64,000 nucleotides of DNA from Phycisphaerales bacterium (GTDB taxonomy: Bacteria > Planctomycetota > Phycisphaerae > Phycisphaerales > UBA1924): positions 334,122 through 398,121 of the forward strand of contig JAHDXL010000004.1 of NCBI GenBank assembly GCA_023382935.1, given 5' to 3'. This document shows positions 8,609-21,889 of this stretch, piece by piece. The notes below the pieces were generated by a model. The model saw only the letters and a list, made by a program, of their open reading frames with translations, ran no database searches and had not been told where the DNA came from. Each line of letters starts with the position of its first letter. Position 1 is the stretch's first letter. Both the position numbers and the translations under genes were made by a program.

Positions 8609-11600
8609 TCAGGGATCGGCCCGCAGCACCATCGTCACTTCGCCGGCCGACACGAGCACCAGATGGTCAAGCAGCGTGATGGATTCGGGCGTGGCGGGCA
8701 GGCGGATCGGGTAACTGACCAGCAATCTCGCCGAGCGCACGTCAAGGAGATGCAGGTGGTAACTGCTCAGTCGGTCGGGGCCCGGCGCTGGAGCCGTGTC
8801 GAGCATGGCAATCACCGAGGTGCCCGGCTCGCTGGAAACCAGCGCGCCGATTGAGTCGAACACATCCACGCCGACGAGAGCACCCTGCGGGCTGAAGGTC
8901 AGCAGCCCCGAGCCGCTGGCGAAGATGATCTGTCCTTCCAGTTCCGCGGTGCGGATGCCCACGTGGTCGACCAGTCGCCCGCGTGTCTCCAGCGGTGGGC
9001 GCTCGAGCCTGCCGGACGGAATGTCGATCCGCCACAGTTCTCGCTGCTGGTCCAGCAGGAAGAGGCGATCGCCGAAGACCCATGCGTCCAGCGAGGCCAC
9101 GGTCGGATCTTCGCCCAGCATCCAGCGGACCCGGCTCTGCTCGACGTCGACACACACCAGCCCCTGGTCGAGCCCGGCGATCATCAGGCCCTCTTCGGTC
9201 AGTCGCACCCATCGGACCGTGCCTGGGGGCTCGTCGAGGCGGCTGGACACGCGGCCGCTGCGCGCATCGAGCGACACCACCGCCGAACGCCATGTGTTGC
9301 CCTCTCGCGCCGAAGCGCCGGCCACGACCAGCCGTCCGGACTTCAACGCCACGTCGAACACGCGCCCCACGTCGCTTTGACCCGACCACACCACGCTTCC
9401 GTTGGTCCGATCAAGCGTGACAATGGCCCCCGTGCGCAAGGTGGCGACGACAAGCCGCTCATCGGTAGTGACGAGCACCTGGTCGCTGAACACGCGTCCT
9501 TCGAGCGGGGAGACAAACCCGCTGAGCAGGGCCGCCCGGTTGGCCGGCTCGTCGGCCGGCGCTGTGTCAAATGGCCGGTGCTTCCACAGGCTGCGTCCGT
9601 CGCGCGTGTCCAGCCGCTCGATCAGCAGACCGAGCGGATCGAGCCATGCGATCAGCAGCGCGTCGGCGTCGTGTTCGAGCAGGATCGGCTCGAACGGGGC
9701 CGTCACCCGCCACCGCTCGACCAAGGTGCCGGCTGCATCCAGCGCCATCAGGCGGAGGATTTGAGTTGAAGACGAAACAAGCAGCACCTGGTCGGGCGGG
9801 CTTGGGCGAGAGGATTCCATCGCCGGGCGCGCCACGCGGCCCTGTTCGAGCGCCGGAGCCGGTTGGGCCGTCAGCGTCGTGCCGATCACGGGACGGCGCG
9901 GGGCGGGGGTGGTTCGCACCGAGTCGGCGAGCAGGGCCGCGACATCGACCTCGATTGCACCTCGCGTCGGAGTGCGTACGGAATAGGTCGGGCCCAGCAA
10001 GTCGACCAACTGCCTTGCCTCTCCGACGCGGCCGGCGTCGACCAGCGCCGCGAGAAGACACCCGGCCAACTCGGCGGTTACCGCCGGATCGACCGAACCG
10101 CCGACCGAGCGCACTTCAAAAGAAGCGCGCAGCCCCCGATCGAGCAGACGCAGGCGCCCCTGCACATCCGATCGTTCCGCGGCCCGGAGGTAGAAGAGGG
10201 GAGCCAGGGTCGAATAGGGATAGCGTCCAGCGAGCGACTCGAACTCGCCCGGGCCGGCCGATGCCGCGAGCAGATCCATCTGCGCGCGAGCCTCGCGTTC
10301 GAAGGCCGCATAGGCCGCCCAGCCCTTGCGAGCGAGCAACTCGCGCAGACGGCGTGTTGCCTCCAAATCGGCGCGAATCGTCAAGTCGCCCCCGCGCCAG
10401 AAGGATGAGCCCAGCACGGGGTCGGCCAGGATGATCTGCAGAGATTCCACGGCACGGGCCGACTGTCCGCCTGCTTCGCACACGCGAGCCTCGACCAGCC
10501 GGTGCGCCACCATGTGCTCGGGGCGATCGGCCAGCGCCCCCAAGCGCTCGACCAGCGCCGCGAGCGTCTCGAGGCTGGAGATCCGCGGCGGTGCGGCGCC
10601 CCGGGTCGAATCGATCGGATCGACCATGAGCAGAACCGCTTCAAACAGGGTCGCTCGTGTCGCACCGTGCGCGGCCGGGTTGCGATCAATGGCTCGCAGG
10701 GCGGCATCGACCGACGAGACGATGTGATCGAATCGTCCGGCGCGGTAGGCAAGTTCGGCCAGCGTGGCCGCCGGCGCGGGGTTGTCCGGGTCGCCGCGGA
10801 CACGCTCGGCCAGCAGTTCCGAGGCGACCTCCCACACCATGTAACTGTGCAACTCGTCATTGTCAACGATGAGCAACTGCCCATCGAGCGCCAGTGCGTT
10901 GCCAGACTCGTCAATCGCCGCGTCGCGCTCTTCGCCGGTGTTCATGTCAACCAAGGCGATCGAGTTGGCCAGTGGCGCCATCACCCGTTCACCGGCAATG
11001 GCCACACGCCCCACGATTCCGCCCGTCGCACTCATCGGATCGCTGAATCGCACGATACCGTTGGGAAACTCATCCAGGTCCATCCACGCGAGGCGCCCGT
11101 CGGCCACACCCACCAGCCGCTGCGCGCTCTTCAACAGATAACTTGGACGGGCCAGCCGGTCCGCCTCCATCCGCCCACGCTCGGCTCCGCTCTCTGCGTC
11201 GATCCGCACCACCTGCTGGCGATTGGGTGACACGGCCACCACGCTGTCGGCATGCACGACCGGGCCGGAACTGGTCCACGGCGGCCTGACCTCGTTGTCA
11301 TACATTCGGAAGGATGGGTAGCGGCGCACCCAAAGGGGCGAACCATCGTCGGCCCGCACGGCGGCAATGATCCCGATCTCGTCGGCCCGGTACACCACGC
11401 CGTGACGCGCAGTCATGCGCTCGGGAAACCGCGCGGCGGTCTGAAACGGCAGGGCGCCAGCCGAGCCGATCAGCCGCACCCACCTCAGTGATCCGTCAGC
11501 CAGATCAAGTCCGACCAGGTACACGCCAACGATCCGCCGCTCGCGCGCCGACTTGCGTGCGGCCACAATCACGGTCCCCTCCACCACTTCAGCCGGCCCG

Positions 11601-12745
11601 CGCAAACTCGACTCGGCCAGTTGAGCGTCAATGGAGGGCACGTCTACCGACCAGCGAACCTCTCCCGTGCGACGATCGATGCAGTGCACGCGCCCGTCGC
11701 CCTGGCGCACGCCTCCGACGGCCAATCCCGTAATTGCGATGACGTGATCGGGCGTGAGCGTAACCTCGCACGAATCCTCGATCCGCCGGGATTGCCGGCG
11801 CCGGATGTCGCGCTGCTCAAAGAGGTTGTCGCTCACCGGCTCCCGCCGCTCGACGCGCCACACCGGCCGCAGCGTGAAGCGATCCCACGCGGTGATGTTG
11901 TCCCCGTCGTTGGTGTACACCATGTCCGCCGCGGCACTGGGCAAGGTCCAACTGAAGACGTCGTTGCTGGCCGCCAGTTGGCGCTGCAGCATCACTGTTT
12001 CATTCTCCGGTTCTCCCAGCGGGGCTTGAACCGGAGAAAGCGTTGCGCTGGCCAACGGACGAGGCACGATCCCCGCCAGATTCGCATCTTTCCCCGGCTG
12101 GTCGGCGTCGACGCTGCTGATGAACAGCCCTGCCGGGGTTGGCCACTGGTCGGGGGGCGCGGGCACGCCCCAGCGTTCGAGCAGGCGTGCCGCGCCTTCG
12201 TGCTCGACATACCGTGCCACCAGCCCCGCCAGCGCACTGGCTTCGATACGACGCGACGCAAAGTCGGGATGGCCTTCAAGTTCGCTCAACGTTCGCAGCG
12301 CCGCCTCGAATCGCGCCGATTCCAGATGCAACTGCGCCAGTCGCAACGCGGCCTCGAAGCCCGAGGCGGTCAGCAGCCTCGTCCGCACCACATCTTCCAG
12401 CCGCCCGGCTTCGAGCAGACGCCGGGCCTCCGGCTCGCTCATCTCCCGAAAGTCGGCCAGCAGCCCTGCGTCGCCGACGATGCGATCAAACACCACCCGT
12501 CGCACCGGCACGAAGAGGTTTTCATCGTTTGGCGATGGCAGCACGCGATGGGCGTGCTCATTGAGGATGTCCTGCAGTCCACGCACTGCCTCGCGCCGGC
12601 TGCCTTGGGCCATCAGTTCGTTCACTCGCAGCAGCATGTCCCGAGCGGCAGGCGAATCGTCTACATACACGGGGTTCTCGGGCGTTTCCATCTGGCCGAA
12701 CGCGGTTCCGGCGACCAGGAGCAGCAGGATCAGCCCGGCCAGCAA
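8609..12745 (-). CDS. Large secreted PQQ-type beta-propeller repeat protein
   Basis: About 1378 residues with a hydrophobic export signal ending near AFG/Q. Repeated blade motifs of the PQQ-dehydrogenase/BamB kind, such as DRRTGEVRWSVDVPS, DLADGSLRWVRLIG and DRTNGSVVWSGQ, are spread over two propeller-like regions separated by a helical, TPR-like stretch (middle third). No catalytic site is recognisable, so a scaffold or binding role in the envelope is more likely than an enzyme. The start is uncertain: TTG 12745 leaves room for a divergent promoter but gives an n-region without positive charge, while TTG 12850 adds an Arg/Cys-rich segment and leaves only 33 bp to the divergent gene. It converges with no gap on the SLC13 gene. 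Confidence 0.72.
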   Translation of the reverse strand: MLAGLILLLLVAGTAFGQMETPENPVYVDDSPAARDMLLRVNELMAQGSRREAVRGLQDILNEHAHRVLPSPNDENLFVPVRRVVFDRIVGDAGLLADFREMSEPEARRLLEAGRLEDVVRTRLLTASGFEAALRLAQLHLESARFEAALRTLSELEGHPDFASRRIEASALAGLVARYVEHEGAARLLERWGVPAPPDQWPTPAGLFISSVDADQPGKDANLAGIVPRPLASATLSPVQAPLGEPENETVMLQRQLAASNDVFSWTLPSAAADMVYTNDGDNITAWDRFTLRPVWRVERREPVSDNLFEQRDIRRRQSRRIEDSCEVTLTPDHVIAITGLAVGGVRQGDGRVHCIDRRTGEVRWSVDVPSIDAQLAESSLRGPAEVVEGTVIVAARKSARERRIVGVYLVGLDLADGSLRWVRLIGSAGALPFQTAARFPERMTARHGVVYRADEIGIIAAVRADDGSPLWVRRYPSFRMYDNEVRPPWTSSGPVVHADSVVAVSPNRQQVVRIDAESGAERGRMEADRLARPSYLLKSAQRLVGVADGRLAWMDLDEFPNGIVRFSDPMSATGGIVGRVAIAGERVMAPLANSIALVDMNTGEERDAAIDESGNALALDGQLLIVDNDELHSYMVWEVASELLAERVRGDPDNPAPAATLAELAYRAGRFDHIVSSVDAALRAIDRNPAAHGATRATLFEAVLLMVDPIDSTRGAAPPRISSLETLAALVERLGALADRPEHMVAHRLVEARVCEAGGQSARAVESLQIILADPVLGSSFWRGGDLTIRADLEATRRLRELLARKGWAAYAAFEREARAQMDLLAASAGPGEFESLAGRYPYSTLAPLFYLRAAERSDVQGRLRLLDRGLRASFEVRSVGGSVDPAVTAELAGCLLAALVDAGRVGEARQLVDLLGPTYSVRTPTRGAIEVDVAALLADSVRTTPAPRRPVIGTTLTAQPAPALEQGRVARPAMESSRPSPPDQVLLVSSSTQILRLMALDAAGTLVERWRVTAPFEPILLEHDADALLIAWLDPLGLLIERLDTRDGRSLWKHRPFDTAPADEPANRAALLSGFVSPLEGRVFSDQVLVTTDERLVVATLRTGAIVTLDRTNGSVVWSGQSDVGRVFDVALKSGRLVVAGASAREGNTWRSAVVSLDARSGRVSSRLDEPPGTVRWVRLTEEGLMIAGLDQGLVCVDVEQSRVRWMLGEDPTVASLDAWVFGDRLFLLDQQRELWRIDIPSGRLERPPLETRGRLVDHVGIRTAELEGQIIFASGSGLLTFSPQGALVGVDVFDSIGALVSSEPGTSVIAMLDTAPAPGPDRLSSYHLHLLDVRSARLLVSYPIRLPATPESITLLDHLVLVSAGEVTMVLRADP

Positions 12746-12883
12746 TCCACGCGGACTTGAGACGTTGTTCTCGGGCGCACAAGCGGGGCGGAACGCGCAA
12801 CGGCACCGGGAAAGTTGCCAGCCGCAAAACAGGGGGGAGAGTTTACTCAAGCGTCCCAGCCTTGCGACCGAACAGAACGCATC

Positions 12884-13324
12884 ATGACCATGCTGACGTC
12901 TGCGTTGCCGGGGCTTGTCTGTCATGCGAAGGGGCGCCTCCAAAGCCGACCGTCCCGCGTGGTGCTCCTGCTCTCCCTGGTGATTCTGCTCAGTCTGGCC
13001 GACCTCTACCTGACCGTCCTCTTCCTCCGCGACGGCGGGGGCTTCCCCGAGGCGAACCCCGTCGCCCGCGCCATCATGGAACTTCAGTCCATTCCGTTGC
13101 TCATCGCCTGGAAACTCAGTTCGGTCATCACCACCGTCGGCATTCTCTATGTCATCCGCCGGACACGCTCGGCCGAGTTGGGCGCGTGGGTCTGCGCCCT
13201 GGTCCTCGGGTGGCTCACCGTCCACTGGGGACAGTACGTCGCCGAGGCCCACCCCACCACCCTTGCCCAGGCCATCGACTTCGGCTACAACGATCCGCAG
13301 TGGGTCTCGATCTCGGCCCCATGA
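12884..13324 (+). CDS. Small membrane protein, DUF5658-like
   Basis: A 146-residue protein with three to four predicted membrane helices. The first contains LADLYLTVLFLRDGGG followed by EANP, a pattern I associate with DUF5658-type small membrane proteins in which a D and an EANP motif face the membrane. Function is unknown. ATG 12884 is the likely start although no clear Shine-Dalgarno precedes it; a second ATG is two codons later. It is divergent from the large beta-propeller gene and lies 40 bp upstream of a lipoprotein gene on the same strand, which has its own promoter-like hexamer. Confidence 0.6.
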   Translation: MTMLTSALPGLVCHAKGRLQSRPSRVVLLLSLVILLSLADLYLTVLFLRDGGGFPEANPVARAIMELQSIPLLIAWKLSSVITTVGILYVIRRTRSAELGAWVCALVLGWLTVHWGQYVAEAHPTTLAQAIDFGYNDPQWVSISAP

Positions 13325-13352
13325 TCCACTGGCCGGTGCGCCCCGGTGCGGG

Positions 13353-13358
13353 TACGCT
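13353..13358 (+). promoter_or_regulatory. Candidate -10 element (TACGCT), leaderless type
   Basis: TACGCT ends six bases before GTG 13365 and no Shine-Dalgarno intervenes, so transcription would start at or within a base or two of the start codon. No convincing -35 is seen. Confidence 0.45.
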
Positions 13359-13364
13359 CCCCGC

Positions 13365-13820
13365 GTGAACCGCATCTACCCGTTCCTGCTCGCCGTTCTC
13401 CTCGCGCTCGTGCTCCCGGGCTGCTCGAGCGGATCGGTCGCCCCGCGATTCCAAGTGGTCAGCGCCCGTGCCGCCCAGCGCACGGACGAGGGCGTTCGCC
13501 TCGAAATCACCGTGGTCGGAGAGAACCCCAACGATCATGAGATCGCACTGGGCGAAGCCAGGTACACCATCACGGCGGATGGATCGTCGATCTACTCCGG
13601 TACCGCCTCGCCCGAGGTCACCCTCCCGCGTTATGGTCGCGTCGAGATGATTTTCCCGGCGGCCGTGCCGTTGTCGGTGTTCCCGTCCAACGCTGGTGCG
13701 ATCGGCCTTTCCGGTTGGATCGAGTACCTGCCGCCCGGCCCGTTCGCCGAACTGCTGTACGACGCCGGGCTGCGCCGCCCGACTTCCGGCGTCGAAGGCT
13801 CGACCTCGCTCACGCCGTGA
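13365..13820 (+). CDS. Lipoprotein with LEA/WHy-like domain
   Basis: A 151-residue protein with a short signal peptide and lipobox LVLPGC, so it is predicted to be lipid-anchored. After the Cys, a single beta-sandwich is suggested by the sequence around VVGENPNDHEIALGEARYTI; the ENPNDHEI segment resembles the NPN-containing strand of WHy/LEA14-type domains, which are linked to stress tolerance or membrane protection. GTG 13365 is chosen because the signal peptide begins there; upstream in-frame starts overlap the previous gene. The short distance from a TANNNT hexamer suggests a leaderless message. Confidence 0.65.
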   Translation: MNRIYPFLLAVLLALVLPGCSSGSVAPRFQVVSARAAQRTDEGVRLEITVVGENPNDHEIALGEARYTITADGSSIYSGTASPEVTLPRYGRVEMIFPAAVPLSVFPSNAGAIGLSGWIEYLPPGPFAELLYDAGLRRPTSGVEGSTSLTP

Positions 13821-13958
13821 ACGTCGTGACAGCAATATCCGTCTTCGGACGTTGGAGGGCCTGCACTTGCATCAGTGGGACCGGCTTCCAGCCGGCCAAG
13901 CAGCAACATTGAAGAGACGGTTGCTGGCACGCGACCGGGGTGCTCGCCGGGTCATCGC

Positions 13959-14468
13959 TCACCGCGCCCGGCCCTGCACCACTGCGGCCGCCAGGCGCTC
14001 CACCCCGCACGCGGCGATGGCGATGGCGTCGGCCACGTCGGCCGGCTGCGGCAGGGCCGAAAGACGGAACATCTGCTGTACCGCCCGTTGCATCTGCCCC
14101 TTGCCCGCCCGCCCGCTGCCGGTCAGCGACTTCTTGATCTCAGCCGGCTTGAGTTCGACGAGTTCCAACCCGCGCTTCTGCACTGCCAGCAACACCACCC
14201 CGCGAGCATGGGCCATGACCACGGCCGTCGCCGGGTGCTTGTAATGGGCAAACAGCCCCTCCACGGCCACGGCCCGGGGCTCAAGCCGATCGAGCAATTC
14301 GCCCAGGTCGCGGTCGAGTTCGACAAGGCGCTCGGGCACCGTACGCACCGGCGACCCCTCGACCAGGCGAATGACTCCGCCCTCGACGAGCGAGAGCGAA
14401 CCAACCTGTCCCGCCACGCAGCCATAGCCGGTGATGCGGAGGCCGGGATCGATGCCGAGGACGCGCAT
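13959..14468 (-). CDS. ruvC: Crossover junction endodeoxyribonuclease RuvC
   Basis: Resolves Holliday junctions made during recombination by paired nicking. The RNase H-like fold starts with [13 protein letters not shown] (catalytic Asp 7); VEGLF supplies the second acidic residue near 70, and [10 protein letters not shown] near the C-terminus supplies the last pair. At 169 residues it is full length. ruvA and ruvB are not adjacent. The start ATG 14468 is preceded at six bases by TAGACT and not by a Shine-Dalgarno. It converges on the WHy-like lipoprotein gene across about 140 bp that contains one short palindrome. Confidence 0.93.
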   Translation of the reverse strand: MRVLGIDPGLRITGYGCVAGQVGSLSLVEGGVIRLVEGSPVRTVPERLVELDRDLGELLDRLEPRAVAVEGLFAHYKHPATAVVMAHARGVVLLAVQKRGLELVELKPAEIKKSLTGSGRAGKGQMQRAVQQMFRLSALPQPADVADAIAIAACGVERLAAAVVQGRAR

Positions 14469-14474
14469 GATCGG

Positions 14475-14480
14475 AGTCTA
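14475..14480 (-). promoter_or_regulatory. Candidate -10 element (TAGACT) for ruvC, leaderless type
   Basis: On the minus strand TAGACT is followed by six bases and then ATG 14468. No ribosome binding site fits in the gap. The -35 region is GC-rich and unclear. Confidence 0.45.
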
Positions 14481-14676
14481 CAGGTGGCAACATGCCCTCG
14501 CCGTCTCCGGCACGGGAAGGTCCGACGCCACCCGCAAACGAGCGGCGACAACCATCGGCCGCGACATCCTGACGAGCGTCGGTGACTCCCGCGCTTTCCA
14601 AAGCCCTCGGCCTACACTCACCGAGTTTGCGCCGCCCCCGGCTGCCGGGAGCACCGCGGCCAGTTCCGGGAGCCAC

Positions 14677-18258
<3,582 letters not shown>

Positions 18259-18326
18259 CCCTGCCTTCTTCGCGAGGAAGAATCTCCAGACCACATCTGC
18301 TGGTGCGTGCCAGAACCTGTCGCTGC

Positions 18327-19517
18327 TCAACTCCCCAGCACAAATGCCAGGTCGTTCCACAACTTCTCGACCCGCTGCTTGAACGGCGGACGATCGGGCA
18401 AGCCCTGCCCGCACCCCACCAGCAACTCGATCATCCCGAAGTAGTCTGACAGCGCGATGTGCTCGCGCCCCACGCGAGGTCGCGCCGTGTTCCTGCCCGC
18501 CTGCACCGCATCGAGGTCGGCCATGTTGTGGTAGTTCCCCAGCGGCAGGCACACGCATGTCGCTTGGTATCCATAGGTGCAGAAGACGCTCGCCTCGCAC
18601 GCGCCACCAGCCATCAGTTTGCGCTGCCAGCGCCACTGCGGGCCTTCCGCGTTCTTCTGGCTGGCCAGCGGGATCGCAGGCCCGCCGGCGATGTCCTCGG
18701 CCACCTTCGCCACTGCGCCCGTCAACTCCGGCGTGAACACGCTCACGCGGTCCCCCACACGTACGATCGGCCCGCCTCCGATCGGTGAATCCGCGAAACT
18801 GCGGGAGTTCTCCAGCGCGATGACGCGCGACTCGATCGGCATGGTCTTCTCCATGCATGCGCCGATCGCTCCGAGAAAGCCGATCTCCTCGGCCCGCGTA
18901 AACAGCAGCCGCACGTCGAGTGATGCGCCACCCGCCTCGTGCGCCATGCGCAGTTCCTCCAGTGTCGCCATCGCCGCCGCCACGGCCGCCAGGTCGTCGC
19001 AGGCACTGGTGTGCAGCACGCCGTCGATGACTTCCTGCTCGGGCAGCGTCCACGTCGCGATGTCGCCCACGTTCACCTGCCCGCCCGCGTCCAGGCGCGC
19101 CACCCAGCGCTTGAGCGGCTCCTGCACACCGTCGGCCTTGCGCACGATGGTCGCACTTACCATCCTCTCATGGCCGCAGTAGATGGTGATGGGCGCTTCG
19201 AAGAAGTAATCATCCATCACGCCGCCGCGGAACGTCAGTTCAGCCTCGCCGCCATCCAGCACGCGCTCAACCACGAATGCCGGGTGATCGAGGTGCGCCG
19301 TGATGAACACCGGCGCCTCACCACTCCCCCACTTCTGCCTTGGCCGCACGACCAGGTTGCCGTGTACGTCGCGCTCGAGCACAAGGTCGGGCCGCTGCTG
19401 CACCCAGCGGTTGATCCAAGCGATGACGCGCTGCTCGTGACCGGCCGCGGTGGGCAGCCGCGTGATCTCACACAACCAGCGCTGATACAGGTCGCGACGT
19501 TCACTCGGGATCGGCAT
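18327..19517 (-). CDS. M42/M20-type zinc aminopeptidase
   Basis: A 396-residue co-catalytic metallopeptidase. Metal-ligand motifs of the M42 (glutamyl aminopeptidase/cellulase M-like) group are seen in order: TAHLDHP near residue 75, SACDDLAAV near 170, RAEEIGFLG near 210 and a late His within NYHNM. The protein has no export signal, so cytoplasmic peptide trimming is the likely role. ATG 19517 is preceded by TACCAT at five bases and no Shine-Dalgarno. It is transcribed in the same direction as the SpoIID-like gene 77 bp upstream but appears to have its own promoter. Substrate specificity cannot be deduced. Confidence 0.82.
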   Translation of the reverse strand: MPIPSERRDLYQRWLCEITRLPTAAGHEQRVIAWINRWVQQRPDLVLERDVHGNLVVRPRQKWGSGEAPVFITAHLDHPAFVVERVLDGGEAELTFRGGVMDDYFFEAPITIYCGHERMVSATIVRKADGVQEPLKRWVARLDAGGQVNVGDIATWTLPEQEVIDGVLHTSACDDLAAVAAAMATLEELRMAHEAGGASLDVRLLFTRAEEIGFLGAIGACMEKTMPIESRVIALENSRSFADSPIGGGPIVRVGDRVSVFTPELTGAVAKVAEDIAGGPAIPLASQKNAEGPQWRWQRKLMAGGACEASVFCTYGYQATCVCLPLGNYHNMADLDAVQAGRNTARPRVGREHIALSDYFGMIELLVGCGQGLPDRPPFKQRVEKLWNDLAFVLGS

Positions 19518-19522
19518 GTGCG

Positions 19523-19528
19523 ATGGTA
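19523..19528 (-). promoter_or_regulatory. Candidate -10 element (TACCAT), leaderless type
   Basis: TACCAT on the minus strand is five bases from ATG 19517 of the M42 peptidase gene. The spacing matches the other leaderless-type candidates in this window. Confidence 0.45.
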
Positions 19529-19594
19529 GACGTGGAGATGCGCCCCTCGGCGAGGCGGTGCCGTGCGCAGCCAGGGTGGCCGGTGCGAGCCCAC

Positions 19595-20866
19595 CTACTC
19601 ATACACGCGCTCGATCCCGGCGCCGGGGTAGAACGCGCTGAGCATCTGCTCGGCCCTGAAGCCCTGTCGAGCCCACTCGGCCGCGCAATACTGGCAAAGC
19701 CCGACCCCGTGCCCATGCCCGCGCCCGCGCACCACCATCACATCGCGCTCGAACGCCACCTCGAAGTCGTTGCTCGGAATCACCAGCCCCCGCTCGAGCG
19801 GACGCGATCCGGCGTAGTTCATGGCCACGCGCAGGTCGTCCGCCTTGATGCGCACGCGCCGCTGCTCGACGTCTGCCACTTCAAACCACCCCGGCCGGCC
19901 CGATGGCGCCTGCTCCACGACTTCGATCTGCGCCACTCGCCCCAGTCGCCGGGCCGCGTGCCCGACAGCCTCTCCCCACGCCCGCACGCGAGCGGACACC
20001 TCGTTGGCTCCACGACGCCGCTCCCAGCGGTAGAGCGGCGCACCCTGGCAGGCGTGCGCCCGCGCCGGGCCATTCAGCGGCTCGGCGTCGTTGCAGATCA
20101 GCGACCCACGCGCCGGCCAGATCTGCCGCGCCGACGCCGGCCGACCGCCGCAGGTGCTCGAAAAATATGCCCGCAATGGCTGCCCGTGCTCGTCCGTCAG
20201 GATGAGGCCGCGCGTCGACCTCGCTGCCTCCACCGCCTTCTCCAGCGGCCCGCTCACCACGAACACCTGGTCCCGCTCGTCCACGTCCACGTCATACGCC
20301 CGCTCGGCCGCACGCAGCATCTGCTGGGCTGCGTAACTGCGCGATGCGATCGCTTGCGCGCGGAAGCACTCCATCGGCCAGGCCGAGAACAACTCACCGC
20401 TCAGAACCCCGGCCACGTACCGCTCCAGCGGCTCTTCGATCACCAGATCGATCGCGCCGTCGCGCACCAGAAGGCGTACGCGCCCATTCCACGTCCGATC
20501 GAACACACGCAGCGTTGGCCCGTCGCCCGCATCCACCTCGATCATGACTACGGCCGTGCCCACGTCAACCCGATCGGCCCGCACGAATGCCCGCTCACCG
20601 GCCGTTACTTCGATCGGCAACGACACGCGAACCGGCGGGTGATCATCGAGTCGGATCGCCGCCTGCCCCGCGCCGCCCAGTGTCACCGTCGCCTGTGCTC
20701 TCTGCACACGGACGCGCACCATCGGCTCGACCGGGCTGGCTTCCGTTCGAGGCCAGAGTGCTATGCCCAGCCAGAGGACGCTCAGCGCGACCGCCAGCGC
20801 CCACGCGACCACGCTCGGCGGGTCGTCGGCGCACCATCGGCGGATGCTGTTCCACCATCTTCGCAT
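19595..20866 (-). CDS. SpoIID/LytB domain protein
   Basis: A 423-residue protein with an N-terminal membrane anchor (about 18-38) followed by a SpoIID/LytB domain, the family of peptidoglycan glycan-strand lytic enzymes and amidase enhancers. The conserved acidic region is SGELFSAWPMECFRAQAIA (compare GE...W..EALKAQAVAART), and the C-terminal signature is GHGHGVGLCQY. Spore formation is not expected in this lineage, so a role in cell-wall remodelling is inferred; the same domain occurs widely in non-sporulating bacteria. ATG 20866 gives the anchor directly. A TAGTCT hexamer lies nine bases upstream. Confidence 0.8.
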   Translation of the reverse strand: MRRWWNSIRRWCADDPPSVVAWALAVALSVLWLGIALWPRTEASPVEPMVRVRVQRAQATVTLGGAGQAAIRLDDHPPVRVSLPIEVTAGERAFVRADRVDVGTAVVMIEVDAGDGPTLRVFDRTWNGRVRLLVRDGAIDLVIEEPLERYVAGVLSGELFSAWPMECFRAQAIASRSYAAQQMLRAAERAYDVDVDERDQVFVVSGPLEKAVEAARSTRGLILTDEHGQPLRAYFSSTCGGRPASARQIWPARGSLICNDAEPLNGPARAHACQGAPLYRWERRRGANEVSARVRAWGEAVGHAARRLGRVAQIEVVEQAPSGRPGWFEVADVEQRRVRIKADDLRVAMNYAGSRPLERGLVIPSNDFEVAFERDVMVVRGRGHGHGVGLCQYCAAEWARQGFRAEQMLSAFYPGAGIERVYE

Positions 20867-20875
20867 CAGCGGACA

Positions 20876-20881
20876 AGACTA
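20876..20881 (-). promoter_or_regulatory. Candidate -10 element (TAGTCT), near-leaderless
   Basis: TAGTCT on the minus strand lies nine bases before ATG 20866. It is the longest spacing in the set and the least certain member. Confidence 0.3.
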
Positions 20882-20908
20882 TGAGGTCCGCCCGCCGCTC
20901 GCCGCCAT

Positions 20909-21883
20909 TCACACGCAGCCGGCGCTGAACGCAGCAAGAAAGATCTGGACATCAAAGAAGTTGTACGCACCATCCTGATTCAGGTCGGCCGAAGGATGTT
21001 GGGCGCTGAACCTTTGCAGGAACAACTGCACGTCGAAGAAGTCCAGCCGCCCGTAAGGCTGGGCAAGATCCGCCGACGAGCACGGCCCGCCCTGGAAGGG
21101 CTCAAGCCCCCCCAACTGATAAACCACACCGTTCTGGCTGCAGATCCACGCCTCCCCTCGCCCATCGTCGATGGCAATGCCCGCCATCTCGCTGACGCCC
21201 AGGCCGGACACGTCGATATCCGTCACCCACTGACCCGCTGGCGTCATCACGCGGATGAACGCCTGTTGACTTGACACCACATACAGATGCCCGCTGGCAC
21301 GAAGCACGTCCACATCGCTGTAGTAGAGGTAAAAGGACGGCGCTCCCGCCGGGTTGACCGTGAACTGCTGCACAACCGCGCCATCGTCGGCGTTGACCTC
21401 CTGCAGTGCATTCCAAGACCAGTCGGTGCAGAAAAACGTATCGCGATCGTGGTGGTACGCTCCGCCGGTCCACGCGCCGACAAGTGACGCGCCAAACGTC
21501 TGTTGCGCCAGGACCGCCCCGTCCGTCGCCCGAGCGGCCACGATGCGCGGCGGGTCGTTGTCGTTTTCAATCACAAGGAGGCTGTGCGCCGGCACGACCG
21601 TGCCGCCCACGCCGATCGACTCGGTCGCGAACTCCAGGTCATCATCGTTCCCAGCCACCCCGCTCGGCTTGGCAAACGACCGCAGGAACGACCCCGAGCG
21701 CGTGTACACGTGGACGCTCCCGTTATGGTTGAAATGCACGAAGATCTCGTCCGTACCCTCGTTGAAGCCGATGGAGTTGATGCTTCCGCCTTCGGCCGGG
21801 TTGAATGCGCCCAACACCGTCAAATCCCCCGAAGCGATGGCCGCTCCCACGGCCAATGCACCAATGCTGCACACGCTTCTCAT
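20909..21883 (-). CDS. Secreted beta-propeller-like protein with C-terminal GC-type dockerin-like repeats
   Basis: A 324-residue exported protein. A signal peptide (about 1-20) is followed by a propeller-like body with repeated short strand motifs around DGAVLAQQTF and NADDGAVVQQFT. The C-terminus has two 22-24 residue repeats, LDFFDVQLFLQRFSA and YNFFDVQIFLAAFSAGC, with Asp-rich preceding loops, the pattern of the GC-type dockerin-like domain common in Phycisphaerae. ATG 21883 is chosen because AAAGGAG lies six bases upstream; the in-frame TTG 21889 abuts that site and is less likely. The dockerin partner (cohesin) is unknown in this lineage. The ligand is not predictable. Confidence 0.7.
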   Translation of the reverse strand: MRSVCSIGALAVGAAIASGDLTVLGAFNPAEGGSINSIGFNEGTDEIFVHFNHNGSVHVYTRSGSFLRSFAKPSGVAGNDDDLEFATESIGVGGTVVPAHSLLVIENDNDPPRIVAARATDGAVLAQQTFGASLVGAWTGGAYHHDRDTFFCTDWSWNALQEVNADDGAVVQQFTVNPAGAPSFYLYYSDVDVLRASGHLYVVSSQQAFIRVMTPAGQWVTDIDVSGLGVSEMAGIAIDDGRGEAWICSQNGVVYQLGGLEPFQGGPCSSADLAQPYGRLDFFDVQLFLQRFSAQHPSADLNQDGAYNFFDVQIFLAAFSAGCV

Positions 21884-21889
21884 GTTCAA

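Noticed and set aside
13881-13895. CCGGCT-TCC-AGCCGG palindrome as a terminator
   Set aside because: Six-bp stem, three-base loop and no T-tract; noted only as a possible intergenic repeat.
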